Notes: generated by a model not told the origin, from the sequence alone. 64,000 bases of DNA from Takakia lepidozioides (GCA_030704615.1 CM060732.1:79507171-79571170); one strand, 5' to 3'. Positions 44,006 to 55,912 are shown, counted from the stretch's first letter. Numbers and translations are program-made.

Positions 44006-45382
44006 TTGAGTGTCAACACGGAGGTGCCACTAGTTGTTGGGGACAGTGCCGGTTCGAGCACTAGAGACACGAGTGTGCGGTTTAGGCCACCTTCACCTCC
44101 TGTGTCTTCTACGGAAGGTTCTGATTCGGATTGTGAATCAGGAGGACTCACCGGCAAGTTGTTTCTTTGTCATTGTTGTGGGACACAATGGAGGAGATGT
44201 ATGGAGCTACCAAGGGGCCACGAATGTACTCTGGGGCGGTGGGCACCATCGAGTTGGATGATTTTATTTGCCAAATTCCATTTTTTTCATGGCATGGAAG
44301 GGGCTGTTTCAGCACCTTGAGGGCCGCCTATGGATGATTACCATGAGTTCAGGCGGGGGCATGAGGTTGAGATCGAGGAGTGGAGGATGTATTGGTCACC
44401 TGACTATGTCTCCATCACTAGGGGCACTAGAGCCACGAGGGCAGTGGCTACACCTGCCGTTGCACCAGCAGCTTCAGCGAGTAGCAGTGGGACTAGTGGG
44501 ACTGGTGGTACAGTAGCTACGACGTCCACCCAGCCACTACCGCACCAGCACTAGTACCCGTGCCTGCCTTCAACCCTGTTGTGGAGTTCTTCGAAGAGTT
44601 GAGAGGGAACTACCAAGGGTGAGGACAGAGAAGTTGCGGAGCTTGCAAGAGTTCCAACGGAAGCCGACCGAGAGCTTGAGGGAGGCTTTCACTTGCATGA
44701 GGCGCTTGATAAATGTAACCCAAGGGGTTACGGAAGCTCAGGCAGTCCAATTCTGGTATGGGATATTGGACAAGGAGCTGAGGAGAAGGGTGCGGGATGC
44801 AACTCTCCTACAAGCGGCCCAACCCACCTTAGCAAATGTATTTTTGCTGGCAGAGCGAATAGAGCTCAACATGGTGGAGGAACGAGTGGTCATGGTGGGA
44901 TTTGCTAAGGAGACACCACGGGGTAGTGGTGCTCCTAGCCAACCACTACCTCAACGTGCTCAACGCAACAGGGGGCTCAGGTGAAGCTCAGGGAAGGGCA
45001 GAGAGGACCTCAGATGCAGGGGTCTCTCCCTTCATTTGCTGGGCAACAACGGGCGGATGTGGTGTGCTGGACATGTGGAGGACCCCATGTCAAGAAGGAT
45101 TGCCCAGAGGGAGGCAAAGGGCCGGCACATGCACAGCCTGCACAGTTGCAGTGTAGGCATTGTGGCAAGCACGGGCATGGAGAGGCCCAGTGTTATGGTT
45201 TGCATCCTGAGTTGCGCCCAGGCCAGTTCGAAGGGAACAATGGTGGCCGGGGCGAGGTGGAGCAGCCCAGAGAGGACGAGGTGGCCAGCCACAAGGTGCA
45301 GGCCAAGGGCAAGCTCAACATGGCCAAGGACGCGGAGGTCAGGGTGTTGACCAAGGCATGGCCAACCGGCTTCAGCAGCTAG
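44006..45382 (+). pseudogene. Gag of gypsy copy 2 with two zinc knuckles
   Basis: Gag is spread over several frames. The capsid part is at 44619-44984 (LQEFQRKPTESLREAFTCMR, WYGILDKELRRRVRDATLL, LANVFLLAERIE). A shift at about 44980 leads to 44981-45382, which has CWTCGGPHVKKDC (a CX2CX3HX4C variant) and CRHCGKHGHGEAQC (CX2CX4HX4C). N-terminal pieces at 44006-44554 are Ser/Thr/Ala-rich. Gag would package the element RNA. The frameshifts are probably mutational. Confidence 0.75.
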
Positions 45383-46024
45383 AGCAAAGGCTCGCTGCCA
45401 TGGCTATAGCTCAGGTGGTACCAACTCTAAGGCCGGATGGTCCACCTCCTGCTTCTGAGGGAGGAGATATGGGAGGCATGGGATTCATGTGTGGAGCAAC
45501 ACTACCACTAGTGCAGGTGGAGTCTGCTGCAGCCGTGACTCAAGGAGCAGCACGAGTTCCTGAGCCATGAGGTGCAGAGGTGGAGTTGGATTCACAGCAT
45601 GGGGAGGCAAGCCGTCAGGCTAGGCTTCCTCAGTCGTTCACATTGGTGGAGACAGTGTCGACGCCATCCATGGCACCTAGTTCTTGCCCGACTGTTACCG
45701 AGGCGGAGGTTACTATGCCATTGGGGAGAGCTACACGGGTAGCACAGAGTGCGGAGTACACTTCCCTCGATGGTCTCTTTGCCTACGGAGCCGGTACAGG
45801 CAGTGAGTGGGAGCGAGCATGTGAGGACCACGGGGTGCAAGCATCCATGGCACACGTGGGAGATGCTCGAGGTTCAGAGGGAGTTGGCAGCCAAGGTGGC
45901 GGTGAAAGATGAGGTTGGGGATTTTTCTCGGGTGGAGGAAGTCCTTGAGGATGAGATGATGGGGCAGGATGAGGCCTTGTCACTGACTGAGCAGGTAGGG
46001 AGTACTGCTCAAGAGGTTGCAACA
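45383..46024 (+). pseudogene. Region between gag and pol in gypsy copy 2
   Basis: 45383-45747 continues gag-side sequence with no recognisable protease. From 45748 (CAGAGTGCGGAGTACAC) it aligns with copy 1 from 3302 and shares the linker ending VGSTAQEVAT. Copy 2 therefore has no methyltransferase where copy 1 has one. Confidence 0.6.
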
Positions 46025-46033
46025 TAGCAACCA
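46025..46033 (+). promoter_or_regulatory. TAG CAA CCA before pol (copy 2)
   Basis: Same in-phase TAG-CAA-CCA nonamer as at 3583-3591 in copy 1. Confidence 0.4.
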
Positions 46034-48958
46034 CTGGACACGTCATCTACCTCTAAGCCCACTGGACTTAAGGTTGCAGTTACGGAGGACAATTGGGAGC
46101 CTGACATTGGACCCATTGTCACCGGAGGAGAGAGACGACGTATACGGCGGTTCCTGAGGGCTTACAGGAATTGCTTTGCCTTCAGTTTTAAGAACTTGGG
46201 AGCACTGAAGGGTCAAAAGATCTGTATTGAGTTAGCCACTTACACGCCAATCTTTTGGAGACCCTATAGATACAGTGACATGGAGAGGTCTTGATTCAGA
46301 TGAGGACTCAAGATCTCTGGGAGGCAGGTTTGGTGGAGCTCTCTGGTGGAGAGTATGCTTCAACCACAGTGATGCCAGCCAAGAAGGATGTCTATGGCAA
46401 TTGGACGGAGAGACGTATGTGCGGTGATTATCGGCCTGTAAATCGTCAGACCAAGTCCAATAAGTATGCCATTGCCAACACCAGAGGAGATTTGATGCCA
46501 TCGGGCATGCTAAGGTCTTTAGCACTTTGGATTTACGATCCGGATATCACCAGTTGCCAATCAAGGAGGCGGACAAGCAGAAGACGACATTCTGGGGGAT
46601 CAATGAGCACGGCAAGGATTGCCTATATCAGTGGCGGTTCTTACCATTTGGGCTTAAGAATGCTCCTGCAGAGTTTTAGAGAGTCATGGATAGGATTCTA
46701 GCAGGGGTGGACTTTGCTCGGTGCTACATAGATGACATCATCATCTTTAGTGTTACGATGGAGGAGCATGAGAGACACCTTCAGGTGGTATTTGGAGCGC
46801 TTGAGAGCGCACGGATTGAAGTTGCATCCGGGGAAGTGCAAGTTTTTCCACAACCAGATTGAGTATCTGGGTCACATGATATATCTTGGAGGATTGGGGG
46901 TACAGCAGACTAAGGTAGAGGCCATTGCACAAATTCCACGCCCCACGGATGTGAGCCGAGTTTGAGCTTTCATGGGGTGGCAAACTATTATAGACGGTTT
47001 GTCAAGGGATTTAGTACCATTGCAAAGGCTCTAACCAAGCTGACCAAGGTGGACCAGGAGTGGCAGTGGGAAGATGAGCAGGAACGAGCTTTTCAAGAGC
47101 TCAAGGCGAGGTTGACCTCGGTGCCTATCCTGAGACGACCTATCAGAGGGCATCCCTTTCAGTTGCATACGGATTGGAGCATGCTGGGGCTTGGAGCGGT
47201 GCTCACACAGGTGGATGATGAGGGAAGAGAGTTCATAGTGGCTTATGCTAACCGCTCGAACAACGCTGCAGAGGCTAAGTACAGCTCTCATATGAGGGAG
47301 AGTGCTTAGCTGCAATGTGGGCCGTGGCACACTCAGGTGCTATCTATACGGCAATCTTTTCACCGTTATCACGGATCACCTGCCACTCAAGTGGTTGATG
47401 GAGTCAGACAAGCTTACGGGGAAGCTTGCACGGTGGGCACATACTCCAGGAGTATGACTTTCAGGTTGTGCATCGACCGGGTTTGGTCAATCGGATGCGG
47501 ATGGATTGAGTCACAGTCCATGCATGAGCCAGCAAGATGACACTGAAGCTCGGTGGCATGGTAAGACGGACGAGGAGATGGTGCCGGGATGGTACGCATC
47601 TGCATTTTTGTGTATCTTGGCATCGGGAGGTCAGGTTGGATCTACAACAGGGATGACTATAGATGGAGTGTGTCTGAGGACCCCGTGATGAGCCAGGTGG
47701 TGCCAGAGATATATATGAGGATTCGGCTGTATTGGACTATCTCCGCACAGGAGACACGACAGCCACTGTCACTGCCAGGGAGAGGGATCGGATCCTGCAA
47801 CGAGCCTAGAGGTTCAAGTGGGAGGGGATACACCTACTTCGAGTGTGGGAGGATGGTCGGGTGAGGATTGTGCCTCACCCCACACAGCGTGCACGGTTAG
47901 TGCGGCATGCCCATGAGGAGTTGGGGCATTTTGGAGTGCGACGCACTCACAGTTTACTGCAAGGGCAGTATTTGTGGCGTGGTATGCATACAGAGGTGCA
48001 ACAGTTTGTGGCTAGGTGCATGGTGTGTGACAGGGTGTGTGCTTCATTCAACACCCCTATACCACAGTTGCATCCTTTACCAATCATGGGATTGGGCTAC
48101 AGGTGGAGTCTTGACTTCGCAGGACTGTTGCCACTGACTATGCGCCACCACAGATATGTGTTGGTGATGGTGGAGCACTTCTCCAAGTGGATTGAGTTGG
48201 TTCCATTGCCTGACAAGGCTAGTGAGGGGGCTGCGTATGCATTCTTGGATCGTGTGCTTAGCCGATTTGGTGCTCCAGCTCAGGTACTCACGGACCAAGG
48301 GGAGAGAGTTCTTGGGGGAGTTTCAGGCTTTGTGTGATAAAGCCTTGATAGACCACCGCACCACTTCTCGGGATCATCCTGAGGCCGATGGCTTGGCAGA
48401 GAGAGTTGTTCAGACGGTGAAGAGGGGTTTGCGCAAGTATGGCTTGCAAAAGGGACACCTAGGAGATTGAGATCTTCAGGTTCTTTGGTTAGTCATGGGC
48501 TACAGGTTCAGCAAACAAGCATCACTTGCCTCCTTCTCACCATATTTCCTTCTCTTTGGCCGAGAGCCGGATTTGCCTGCAGCCATTCGTAGGGACACTG
48601 CTCAAGTCCTTAACCTTGACGATCCGGACGTGTGGGTACGTGCATGTGATCAGCGTGCAGAGTTGTTCAAGAAAGTCATGCCCATGGCTTTTTGAGAACC
48701 TTGTCATTGCGCAGCACCGTGATACGTTGAGGTATGCCACTATACGTGGTGGAGGATATCGTCCTGGGTTCGGAGGTTTAGCCCTGGTGACTATGTTTAT
48801 TTGCAGCAGACTGCTCCTACGACTCTGGATGTTACTGCAGGGCGTGTTATTCTGAGGGTTCGAGAGGTGTTGCCCTCAGGGGTCCCGATCTTGGAGGGTC
48901 AGGATGGCATGACTTGGAAGGACTATGTGCGTAATTGTGTGCCATGTCACCTTCCCAA
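46028..48958 (+). pseudogene. Pol of gypsy copy 2 (RT, RNase H, integrase), cut by gap
   Basis: Aligns along its length with copy 1 pol. Breaks include a lost T in GAGAGGTCTTGATTC (about 46290), TAG 46677-46679 (CAG in copy 1), TGA 46963-46965 (shared), a base lost at about 46977, indels near 47290-47450, TAG near 47807, an extra G at about 48301, TGA near 48468 and an extra T near 48690. RT (YIDDIIIFS, about 46725), RNase H, HHCC and D-D-E integrase motifs are all recognisable. The alignment stops at 48958 where the assembly gap begins, just short of the PHD-finger segment. Confidence 0.8.
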
Positions 48959-49458
48959 NNNNNNNNNNNNNNNNNNNNNNNNNNNNNNNNNNNNNNNNNN
49001 NNNNNNNNNNNNNNNNNNNNNNNNNNNNNNNNNNNNNNNNNNNNNNNNNNNNNNNNNNNNNNNNNNNNNNNNNNNNNNNNNNNNNNNNNNNNNNNNNNNN
49101 NNNNNNNNNNNNNNNNNNNNNNNNNNNNNNNNNNNNNNNNNNNNNNNNNNNNNNNNNNNNNNNNNNNNNNNNNNNNNNNNNNNNNNNNNNNNNNNNNNNN
49201 NNNNNNNNNNNNNNNNNNNNNNNNNNNNNNNNNNNNNNNNNNNNNNNNNNNNNNNNNNNNNNNNNNNNNNNNNNNNNNNNNNNNNNNNNNNNNNNNNNNN
49301 NNNNNNNNNNNNNNNNNNNNNNNNNNNNNNNNNNNNNNNNNNNNNNNNNNNNNNNNNNNNNNNNNNNNNNNNNNNNNNNNNNNNNNNNNNNNNNNNNNNN
49401 NNNNNNNNNNNNNNNNNNNNNNNNNNNNNNNNNNNNNNNNNNNNNNNNNNNNNNNNNN
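48959..49458. other. Assembly gap (500 N)
   Basis: Exactly 500 undetermined bases, probably a placeholder of unknown true length. ORFs crossing it are meaningless. Confidence 1.
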
Positions 49459-50617
49459 AGTTGATGTTGCGGGCAGCTGGAAGATTAGGGGATCCTAGCA
49501 AAATAGCGCGGGCAGTGAGCATATGTGCAGATGGCACCCCTCTCGTGGGAAGAGTTCCCCATCTGGAAGGCGAAGAGAGATTCGGGTCTTGCAAACGGAA
49601 TCGGATGCAGATTCCCATAGGGCGGACAGGGTCAACTTCTCGACGCCACGTGTTCCCTTGGATCAGAGATGGAATTGCGGAACATCCACAGGTGAGGGCT
49701 ACTCTGCCCCAGACCGGACCCCTGCATCAAGCACTGTCACTGCAATGGTTGAAGACCAGAACGTGGTGTCGCATATAATCGAGTCTGAGGGCTTGGACGA
49801 TGTTTGGCATATAGAACGCACAAGTGCTGGATCGCGTGTGAAATGCGCGGCGATCAGGGCCACCAATCATGAAAATGTACATCATTAATATCCAGAGGGA
49901 AAAAACGCACTGCAGCTCCTACATTCACGGGTTTGTTTCTCCCTTACGGACAAGGCGAGGCAAAGAACCACAAGTTCTGTTTCTGTGCTGACGATTGTGG
50001 GAGATGTGTGCATGGTACAGTGAGGCCTTCCGTGGTAAGGAAGCCTACTCCACCAACCGTGTGGCCTGTGAAGATGGGCACAGTTCTCACTCACCGAGAG
50101 AATCGCAATGCTGGAAGAGGCGGGTTTCTCCCTAGCCAGACATTCCATTGCACGTGAAGGTGCTTCAAGTGGAAGCGGTTCACGGGTACCTCCGCCTGAC
50201 GCTCACTTGTGGCCAACCAGACGGAATGGGAAGTTGGTTCGACGATTCCCTCCAACCGCAGAACACTACGGAAAAATTGAGTCTGCCAGAATGCTTCACG
50301 TTCGTGTTGCGGGAACAATGGAAGTGCCTGATCCAGGGTATGGTCGGGTCTTCACCATGATCTCATCCGCATCTCCGCTGCAGGACAGGACGTACGAAAT
50401 CACTGTTTCCAATTTTCCCAATTGTACATGTCCTGATTTTGTTGGTATGCTTTCAAGTAGTTTGGGAAAGAGAGGGAAGTTCATACCGTGCAAACACCTT
50501 TATTTCGTCTTCTTGAGAAGGATGGTTTGTGATCCAAAGCGGGACTTCTTCATTCACCAAGCCACTATGAGTTTCAACGAAGTCAACACACTTCTACAGC
50601 GGGATACAAGCCCATAA
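49459..50617 (+). pseudogene. SWIM zinc-finger protein remnant
   Basis: The clearest ORF, 50108-50617, has CTCPDFVGMLSSSLG followed by CKHLYFVFLRR, a SWIM-type CxC...CxH zinc finger, then FIHQATMSFNEVNTLL. Upstream in another frame FCFCADDCGRC and PTVWPVKMGTVLTHRE seem to belong to the same protein, so there is a frameshift at about 50100. SWIM fingers occur in MULE transposases and FAR1-like proteins. No transposase DDE core is visible; the 5' part may lie in the gap. It may be cargo of the composite element or a separate insertion. Confidence 0.5.
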
Positions 50618-50794
50618 AAATCTATGTTTTCTTGACTACAAACTTGTAATGGAATGACTGTTCAAGTCCAGTGACTCTCAATGTATGTCGTCTAACATCT
50701 TTGCTATGCGTGGGTCAATGCATTTGTCGCATTGGTTGTCATTCTCTTTTCATTAGCAAACACAAGAAACTACCTTCAGATAGACAGATGATCA

Positions 50795-51030
50795 AATCAA
50801 CCTCGTCTCAACACGAGGTTTACTTGAAGTTCTCCAAATCCTCCTGTGTTGACACAAGGATGATTTTAGTTCTCAGAAAACAACATCGTGTCAACACGAA
50901 GTTCATTTTTGTTCCAGGAAAACAACCTCGTGTTAACACGAGGTTTTGTTGAAGTTCTCCAAATCCCCCTTGTGTCGACACTAGGTTCATTTCAGTTCTA
51001 CGAAATGAAGCTCCTGTTAACAGAAGGTTG
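50795..51030. repeat. Array of CCTCGTGTTAACACGAGG palindromes
   Basis: Six palindromic cores spaced about 40-45 bp (near 50803, 50848, 50889, 50928, 50969 and 51011). The copy at about 50926-50945 is perfect: ACCTCGTGTTAACACGAGGT. The spacers are also related (GAAGTTCTCCAAATCC; TTCATTT-GTTC). Confidence 0.8.
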
Positions 51031-51124
51031 AACTCCAGGAAAGCCCAAAACCCTTCATCCGTTTCACCTTCATGTGGGGAAATCAGCAGTTGGGGGCTCC
51101 ACGGTTATAGGCCCACCTTCTTTG

Positions 51125-51265
51125 TGGTGACGTGGCATGACCTGGACCAGGCTCACGCCCCGTCAGCATCAGCGCCATGTCAGCAGCGTGAGCGTAGGCT
51201 CACGCCACGTCATCATTGTGTGAGCGTACGCTCACACGCTCACGCGCCAGGCTCACACGGTAGCG
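51125..51265. repeat. GTGAGCG/CGCTCAC palindromic repeats
   Basis: Multiple GGCTCACG and GCGTGAGC motifs, including the perfect 16-bp palindrome GTGAGCGTACGCTCAC near 51222. Similar to 2620-2730. Confidence 0.6.
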
Positions 51266-51271
51266 TCGTTG

Positions 51272-51496
51272 AGATTTAGGCCCTGGAGTGGTTATCTTCA
51301 CGGCAAGCGCGGGAGGCTCATCTTTCTCGAGTTGAGCCTCACCGCGCCTAGCTATGGCGCCGTAGTGTGGATTCCCCATGGCGTGGGGTGCACTTGGCTT
51401 GACTTGTATTTGAGTGATGAGGTTATATATGCATGAGTTTATGCTTCAGCTTTGTGAGCTCGCATGAGCTTGTGCTTGTATTCTTCTTCTTTATCA
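51272..51496 (+). repeat. Direct repeat of 40953-41177
   Basis: 225-bp near-identical copy (AGATTTAGGCCCT to TTTATCA), directly abutting the LTR at 51498. Confidence 0.9.
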
Positions 51497-51497
51497 T

Positions 51498-51674
51498 TGT
51501 GTGGACTAATGACTGCCATAGTGGGCAGCATAGTGGCAGCCTAGTGACTGACTAGTTGTAGCCTAGTGGTTGGACTAGTGGTTGGACTAGTGGTATACTA
51601 GTGTGTGGTGTGCACATGTGTTGTGTGGTTTTGGACAGCGATGTAGTTGTGTAGCGATATGTATGCGCACGACA
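51498..51674 (+). repeat. LTR of the gypsy copy 1 family (177 bp)
   Basis: TG...CA sequence homologous to 6980-7166. It forms the right end of the composite and is followed directly by the PPR codons. Confidence 0.75.
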
Positions 51675-54600
51675 GGTATGAAGGCTTTGGAGACCTATGA
51701 TCAAATGATGGGGGAAGGGGTGAAACCCGACCACATCACATTTGTGTGCATTTGCAATGCGTGTGCAAGCCTGACAGCTCTGGAAAAAGGCGAAAGAGGT
51801 CCATGGCGACATTGTCAGAGCTGCAATTGTACCAAGTCCATTTTGAACAATACCCTCGTGGACATGTATGAAGGGAGTGTTTGACAATATGGCTGATTGA
51901 GATGTGGTGTCGTGGAGTGCGATGATTGCAGGATATGCATAGCAAGGGCGCGTGATAGAGGCTTTGGGACCCTCTGAGCAAATGATGTGCGAAGGGGTGA
52001 AGCCCAACGACATAACGTTTGTTGCATTGGCAATGCGTGTGCAAGCCTGGCAGCCCTGGAAAGGTGCAAAGAGGTCCATGGTGACATCGTCAAATCTGGA
52101 ATTGTACCCGCTGTCATTATGAACACTGCCCTACTGGATATGTATGTCAAATGTGAGTGCATCGAGGATGCAAAGGGAGTGTTCGACAATATGGCTGAAT
52201 GAGATGTGGTGTCGTGGAGTGCGATGATTGTAGGATATGCACAGCAAGGATGCGGGATGGAGGCTTTGGAGACCTATGAGCAATTGATGTGCGAAGGGGT
52301 GAAGCCCAACCGCAACACATTTGTTTGTGTTTGCAATGCATGTGCAAGCCTATGAGCTCTGGAAAAGGGGAAAGAGGTCCATGGTGACATCGTCAAAGCT
52401 GGATTTTAACCAGATGTCATCCTGAACACTGCCCTGGTGGACATGTATGCCAAATGTGGGTGCATGAAAGATGCGAAGGGAGTTTTCAAATGGCTGAACA
52501 AGATGTGGTGTCGTGGAACGCGATGCTTGCAGGGTATGCACAGCACGGGCGTGGGATGGAGGCTTTGGAGACCTATGAGCAAATGATGGGGGAAGGGGTG
52601 AAGCCCGACCACATCACATTTGCAATGCGTGTGCAAGCTTGGCAGCCCTGGAAAAGGGCAAAGAGGTGCATGGTTGCATCGCCAAAGCTGGAACTGTACC
52701 AGGTGTGATCCTGAACACTGCCCTGGTGGACATGTATGCCAAATGTGGGAGCATTGAGGGTGCAGAGGGAGTGTTCAACAATATGGCTAAACGAGATTTG
52801 TTGTCGTGGAACGTGATGCTTGCAAGATATGCACATCAAGGCGTGGGATGGAGGACTTGGAGACCTATGAGCAAATGATGGGGGAAGGGGTGAAGCGCGA
52901 CCACATCACGTTTGTGTGCGTTTGCAGTGCGTGTGCAAGCCTAGCAGCCCTAAGGGCAAAGAGGTGCATGGTTGCATTGCCAAAGCTGGAATTGTACAGA
53001 TGTAAACAATACCCTAGTGGACATGTATGCCAAATATGGGAACAATATGGCTGAACGAGATTTTGTGCATGGAACGCCATGCTTGCAGGGTATGCACAGC
53101 AGGGGCGTGGGATGGAGGCCTTGGATCATACCTATGAGCAAATGATGGGGGAAGGGGTGAAATGCAACCACATCACGTTTGTGAGCGTTTGCAATGCTTG
53201 TGCAAGCCTGGCAGCCCTAGAAAAGGGCAAAGAGGTCCATGATGGGGAAAGGGGGGAAGCCCGACCACATCACGTTTGTGTGCATTTGTAATGCATGTGC
53301 AAGCCACATTCATTTGTGTTTTCAATGTTGGTGCCAACATGGTGGCCCTGGAGAAGGGCAAAGATATCCATGCTAACATTATCAAAGCTGGAATTTCGTC
53401 ATACATTAATTGGGAGACTGCCCTTGTTAACATGTATGCCAGATATAGGAGTGTAAGGGAGGCCTATCTAGTGTTCAACAATATGGTGGCAAGATATACC
53501 AATCATGGTTGTGGTAGGAATGCCTTCGAGACATATGATCAACTGATACAGCAAGGGGTGATGCTAGATCAGGTCACATTTGTTTGCATTCTCAAGGCTT
53601 GTGCGAGACTGGCAGCCTTGGAAAACGGCAAAGAGGTCCATGCTGACATATGAAAGCTGGACTTGTACCAAATCTGATTTTGAACAATAGCCTTGTTGAC
53701 ATGTATGCGAAATGCGGGAGCATGAAGGTTGCAAAGAGAGTATTTGACAACATGGCTGAACGGGATGTGGTGTCGTGGAATGCGATGATCACAGGATATG
53801 CCCAGCATGGGTGTGGGATGGAGGCTTTGGGGACCTATGAGCAAAAGATGCGGAAGCATTCAACAGAATGCCTCAACGATCTTGATCACGTGGAATATAA
53901 TGTTGGCAGGATTTACCAAGCATGGGTGTGGTAGGAATGCTTTTGAGACCTATGAGCAGATTTTGCGCAAAGGGGTGAAGCCCAACCACATCAGATTTGT
54001 TTGTGTTTGCAGTGCGTGTGCAAGCCTGGCAGCCCTAGAAAAGGGCAAAGAGGTGCATGGTTGCATCGCCAAAGCTGGAATTGTACCAGATGTGATTCTG
54101 AACAATACCCTCGTAGGCATGTATGCCAAATGTGGGGGCATCGAGGATGTGGAGGGAGTGTTCAACAATATGGTTGAACGAAATTTGGTGTCATGGAACG
54201 CCATGCTTGTAGGATATGCACAGCAGGGGTGCGGGATGGAGGCCTGGGGGAAGGGGTGAAGCCCGACCACATCACGTTTGTGTGCATTTGCAATGCGTGT
54301 GCAAGCTTGGCAGCCCTAGAAAGGTTCATGGTGACATCGTCAAAGCTGGAATTGTACCAAATGTCATTCTTGACACTGCCCTGGTTCACTTGTATGTGAA
54401 ATGTGAGTGCAATGAGGATGCAAAGGGAGTATTTGACAATATGGCTGAATGAAATGTGGTGTTGTGAAATGCGGTGATCGCAGGATATGCCTAGCATGGT
54501 TGTCATAGGGAGGTCCTGCAACTATTTGCAGGAATGCAAAAGAAATGCTTGAAGCCGGACAGTATCACCTTTATATGTGTTCTCTCTGCCTGCAACCACA

Positions 54601-55223
54601 CTGACCTACTGAATAAAGGAAGATGCTACTTCGATTCCCTGAGTGAAGATCATGGTATCAATCTGACAGTAAAGCACTTTGGCTGCATGGTGGACCTTCT
54701 TGGACGCGCGGGACAACTGGATGAGGCAATGGACCTGATTAATAAAATGCCAATCAATCCAAATGTTGTGGTATGGAAGGCCTTGCTTGGTGCCTGCAAA
54801 ATCCATGGCAATGTGGAGATGGCTGAATGTGTGGCAACATACTACAAAGGTGAGAAGAATGATGAAGGTCAGAGGGGTTAGAAAGGAGCCAGATGACAAG
54901 TTGCATCCCAACTGGATAAGGAAATCCATGCTGAGCTGAGAAGATTGTCTGGGCAGATGAAGGAGGCGGGATATGTGCCTGACACCCGCTTTTTATTGCA
55001 TGATGTGGAGGAAATGAATTTTCTCTTAGCCACCACAGTGAGAAACTGGCCATTGGTTTTGGGCTGATCAGCACGGCTCATCAAGAATCTTTGAGTGTGT
55101 GGAGACTGCCACACCTCCACCAAATTCATCTCAAAGATTGTTGGCCGAGCAATTGTTGTATGGGACGCTAACTACTTTCCACCACTTTGAAGATGGGATT
55201 TGTTCTTGTGGTGATTACTGGTG
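51675..55223 (+). pseudogene. PLS-class PPR gene with E and DYW domains, decayed
   Basis: More than ten repeats of very similar sequence ([63 protein letters not shown]) in shifting frames with many stops. From 54534 the E domain: LKPDSITFICVLSACNHTDL, HFGCMVDLLGRAGQLDEAMD, NVVVWKALLGACKIHGNVEM. The DYW domain follows: HSEKLAIGFGLIS with the HxE catalytic motif (about 55036), VCGDCHTSTKFISKIVGRAI (about 55095) and FHHFEDGICSCGDYW ending at TGA 55221-55223. Breaks in the DYW domain include a TGA near 55090 (CGA expected) and an extra T near 55171. DYW-PPR proteins edit organelle transcripts C to U; this copy cannot. Unusual near-identity of the repeats suggests unequal exchange. Confidence 0.8.
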
Positions 55224-55912
55224 AATGGATGTTTTCTTGGAAAGATGCTAGTGTCTTGCTTCATTCATTGATCTGTATAGCTACTCAGACCATCCACCAT
55301 TTCCTGATAGTGGGGTCTAACCAGCATAGGTAGGAAGTCAGCCCACAATTGCACTTGACTAAAGGGGTGATTTTTTACTGATTCTGGTGACAGTGGAAAT
55401 CAGATTGTTGTCCTAATTCTGGGTTTGGGTGGTGGAGCTTCTCCAAGCTTGAAGATGGAAGTGAATATGATTTTTAATGAGCTTGATGAGAGGGGCAGCC
55501 CTGTGCACAAGTTTGTTCAGCATCTTAAATTTGGACATGTTTGTTTGTTTCTCGTGGTGTGGCTTTGGATGGAGCCCTTGACGAACTTGCATGAATATTG
55601 TCAAAAGCTAGCGTTAACCCACCAAGATCCAACCCCCCGGTGGATGCTTGAAAGTTCATATAGTGAATGTAAGGGTATTTGGGTATGTTGATATTGATTG
55701 ATGCGGCTTGTGAAAATTGAACATTGAAATGCAGATCCGCCATTTTTCTTCCGGAAAAAAACAAAACACAGGATCTCTGCATGTAACACAGTAGGGATGA
55801 CCCACCTTTTTTTTGTGAAAAATTGAACGAAGTTCTCAGAATTCGTCGCTAGTAGTGCGGAGCAACGCAAAGCCCTAGTTTCTTAGAATTAGGCACAAGA
55901 GAAGAGAAGCAC
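55224..55912. other. No recognisable gene
   Basis: An ORF at 55425-55691 has no recognised domain. It may include the 3' region of the PPR gene. Confidence 0.4.

Larger units (their letters stand above)
40847..51678 (+). mobile_element. 10.8-kb composite retroelement insertion in a PPR gene
   Basis: Spans 40851-51674, flanked by GGTA(T) at 40847-40850 and 51675-51678. It begins TGTCAAG and ends ACGACA, so it has TG...CA ends, yet left and right termini are not the same LTR. A 225-bp block is shared near both ends (40953-41177 and 51272-51496), and the last 177 bp equal the LTR of gypsy copy 1. Contents: long noncoding leader, gag, pol, a 500-N gap, a SWIM-finger ORF and palindromic repeats. 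A nested or recombinant element is likely. Confidence 0.65.

Noticed and set aside
48801-49778. ORFs spanning the N run
   Set aside because: They only exist because N codons are counted as open.
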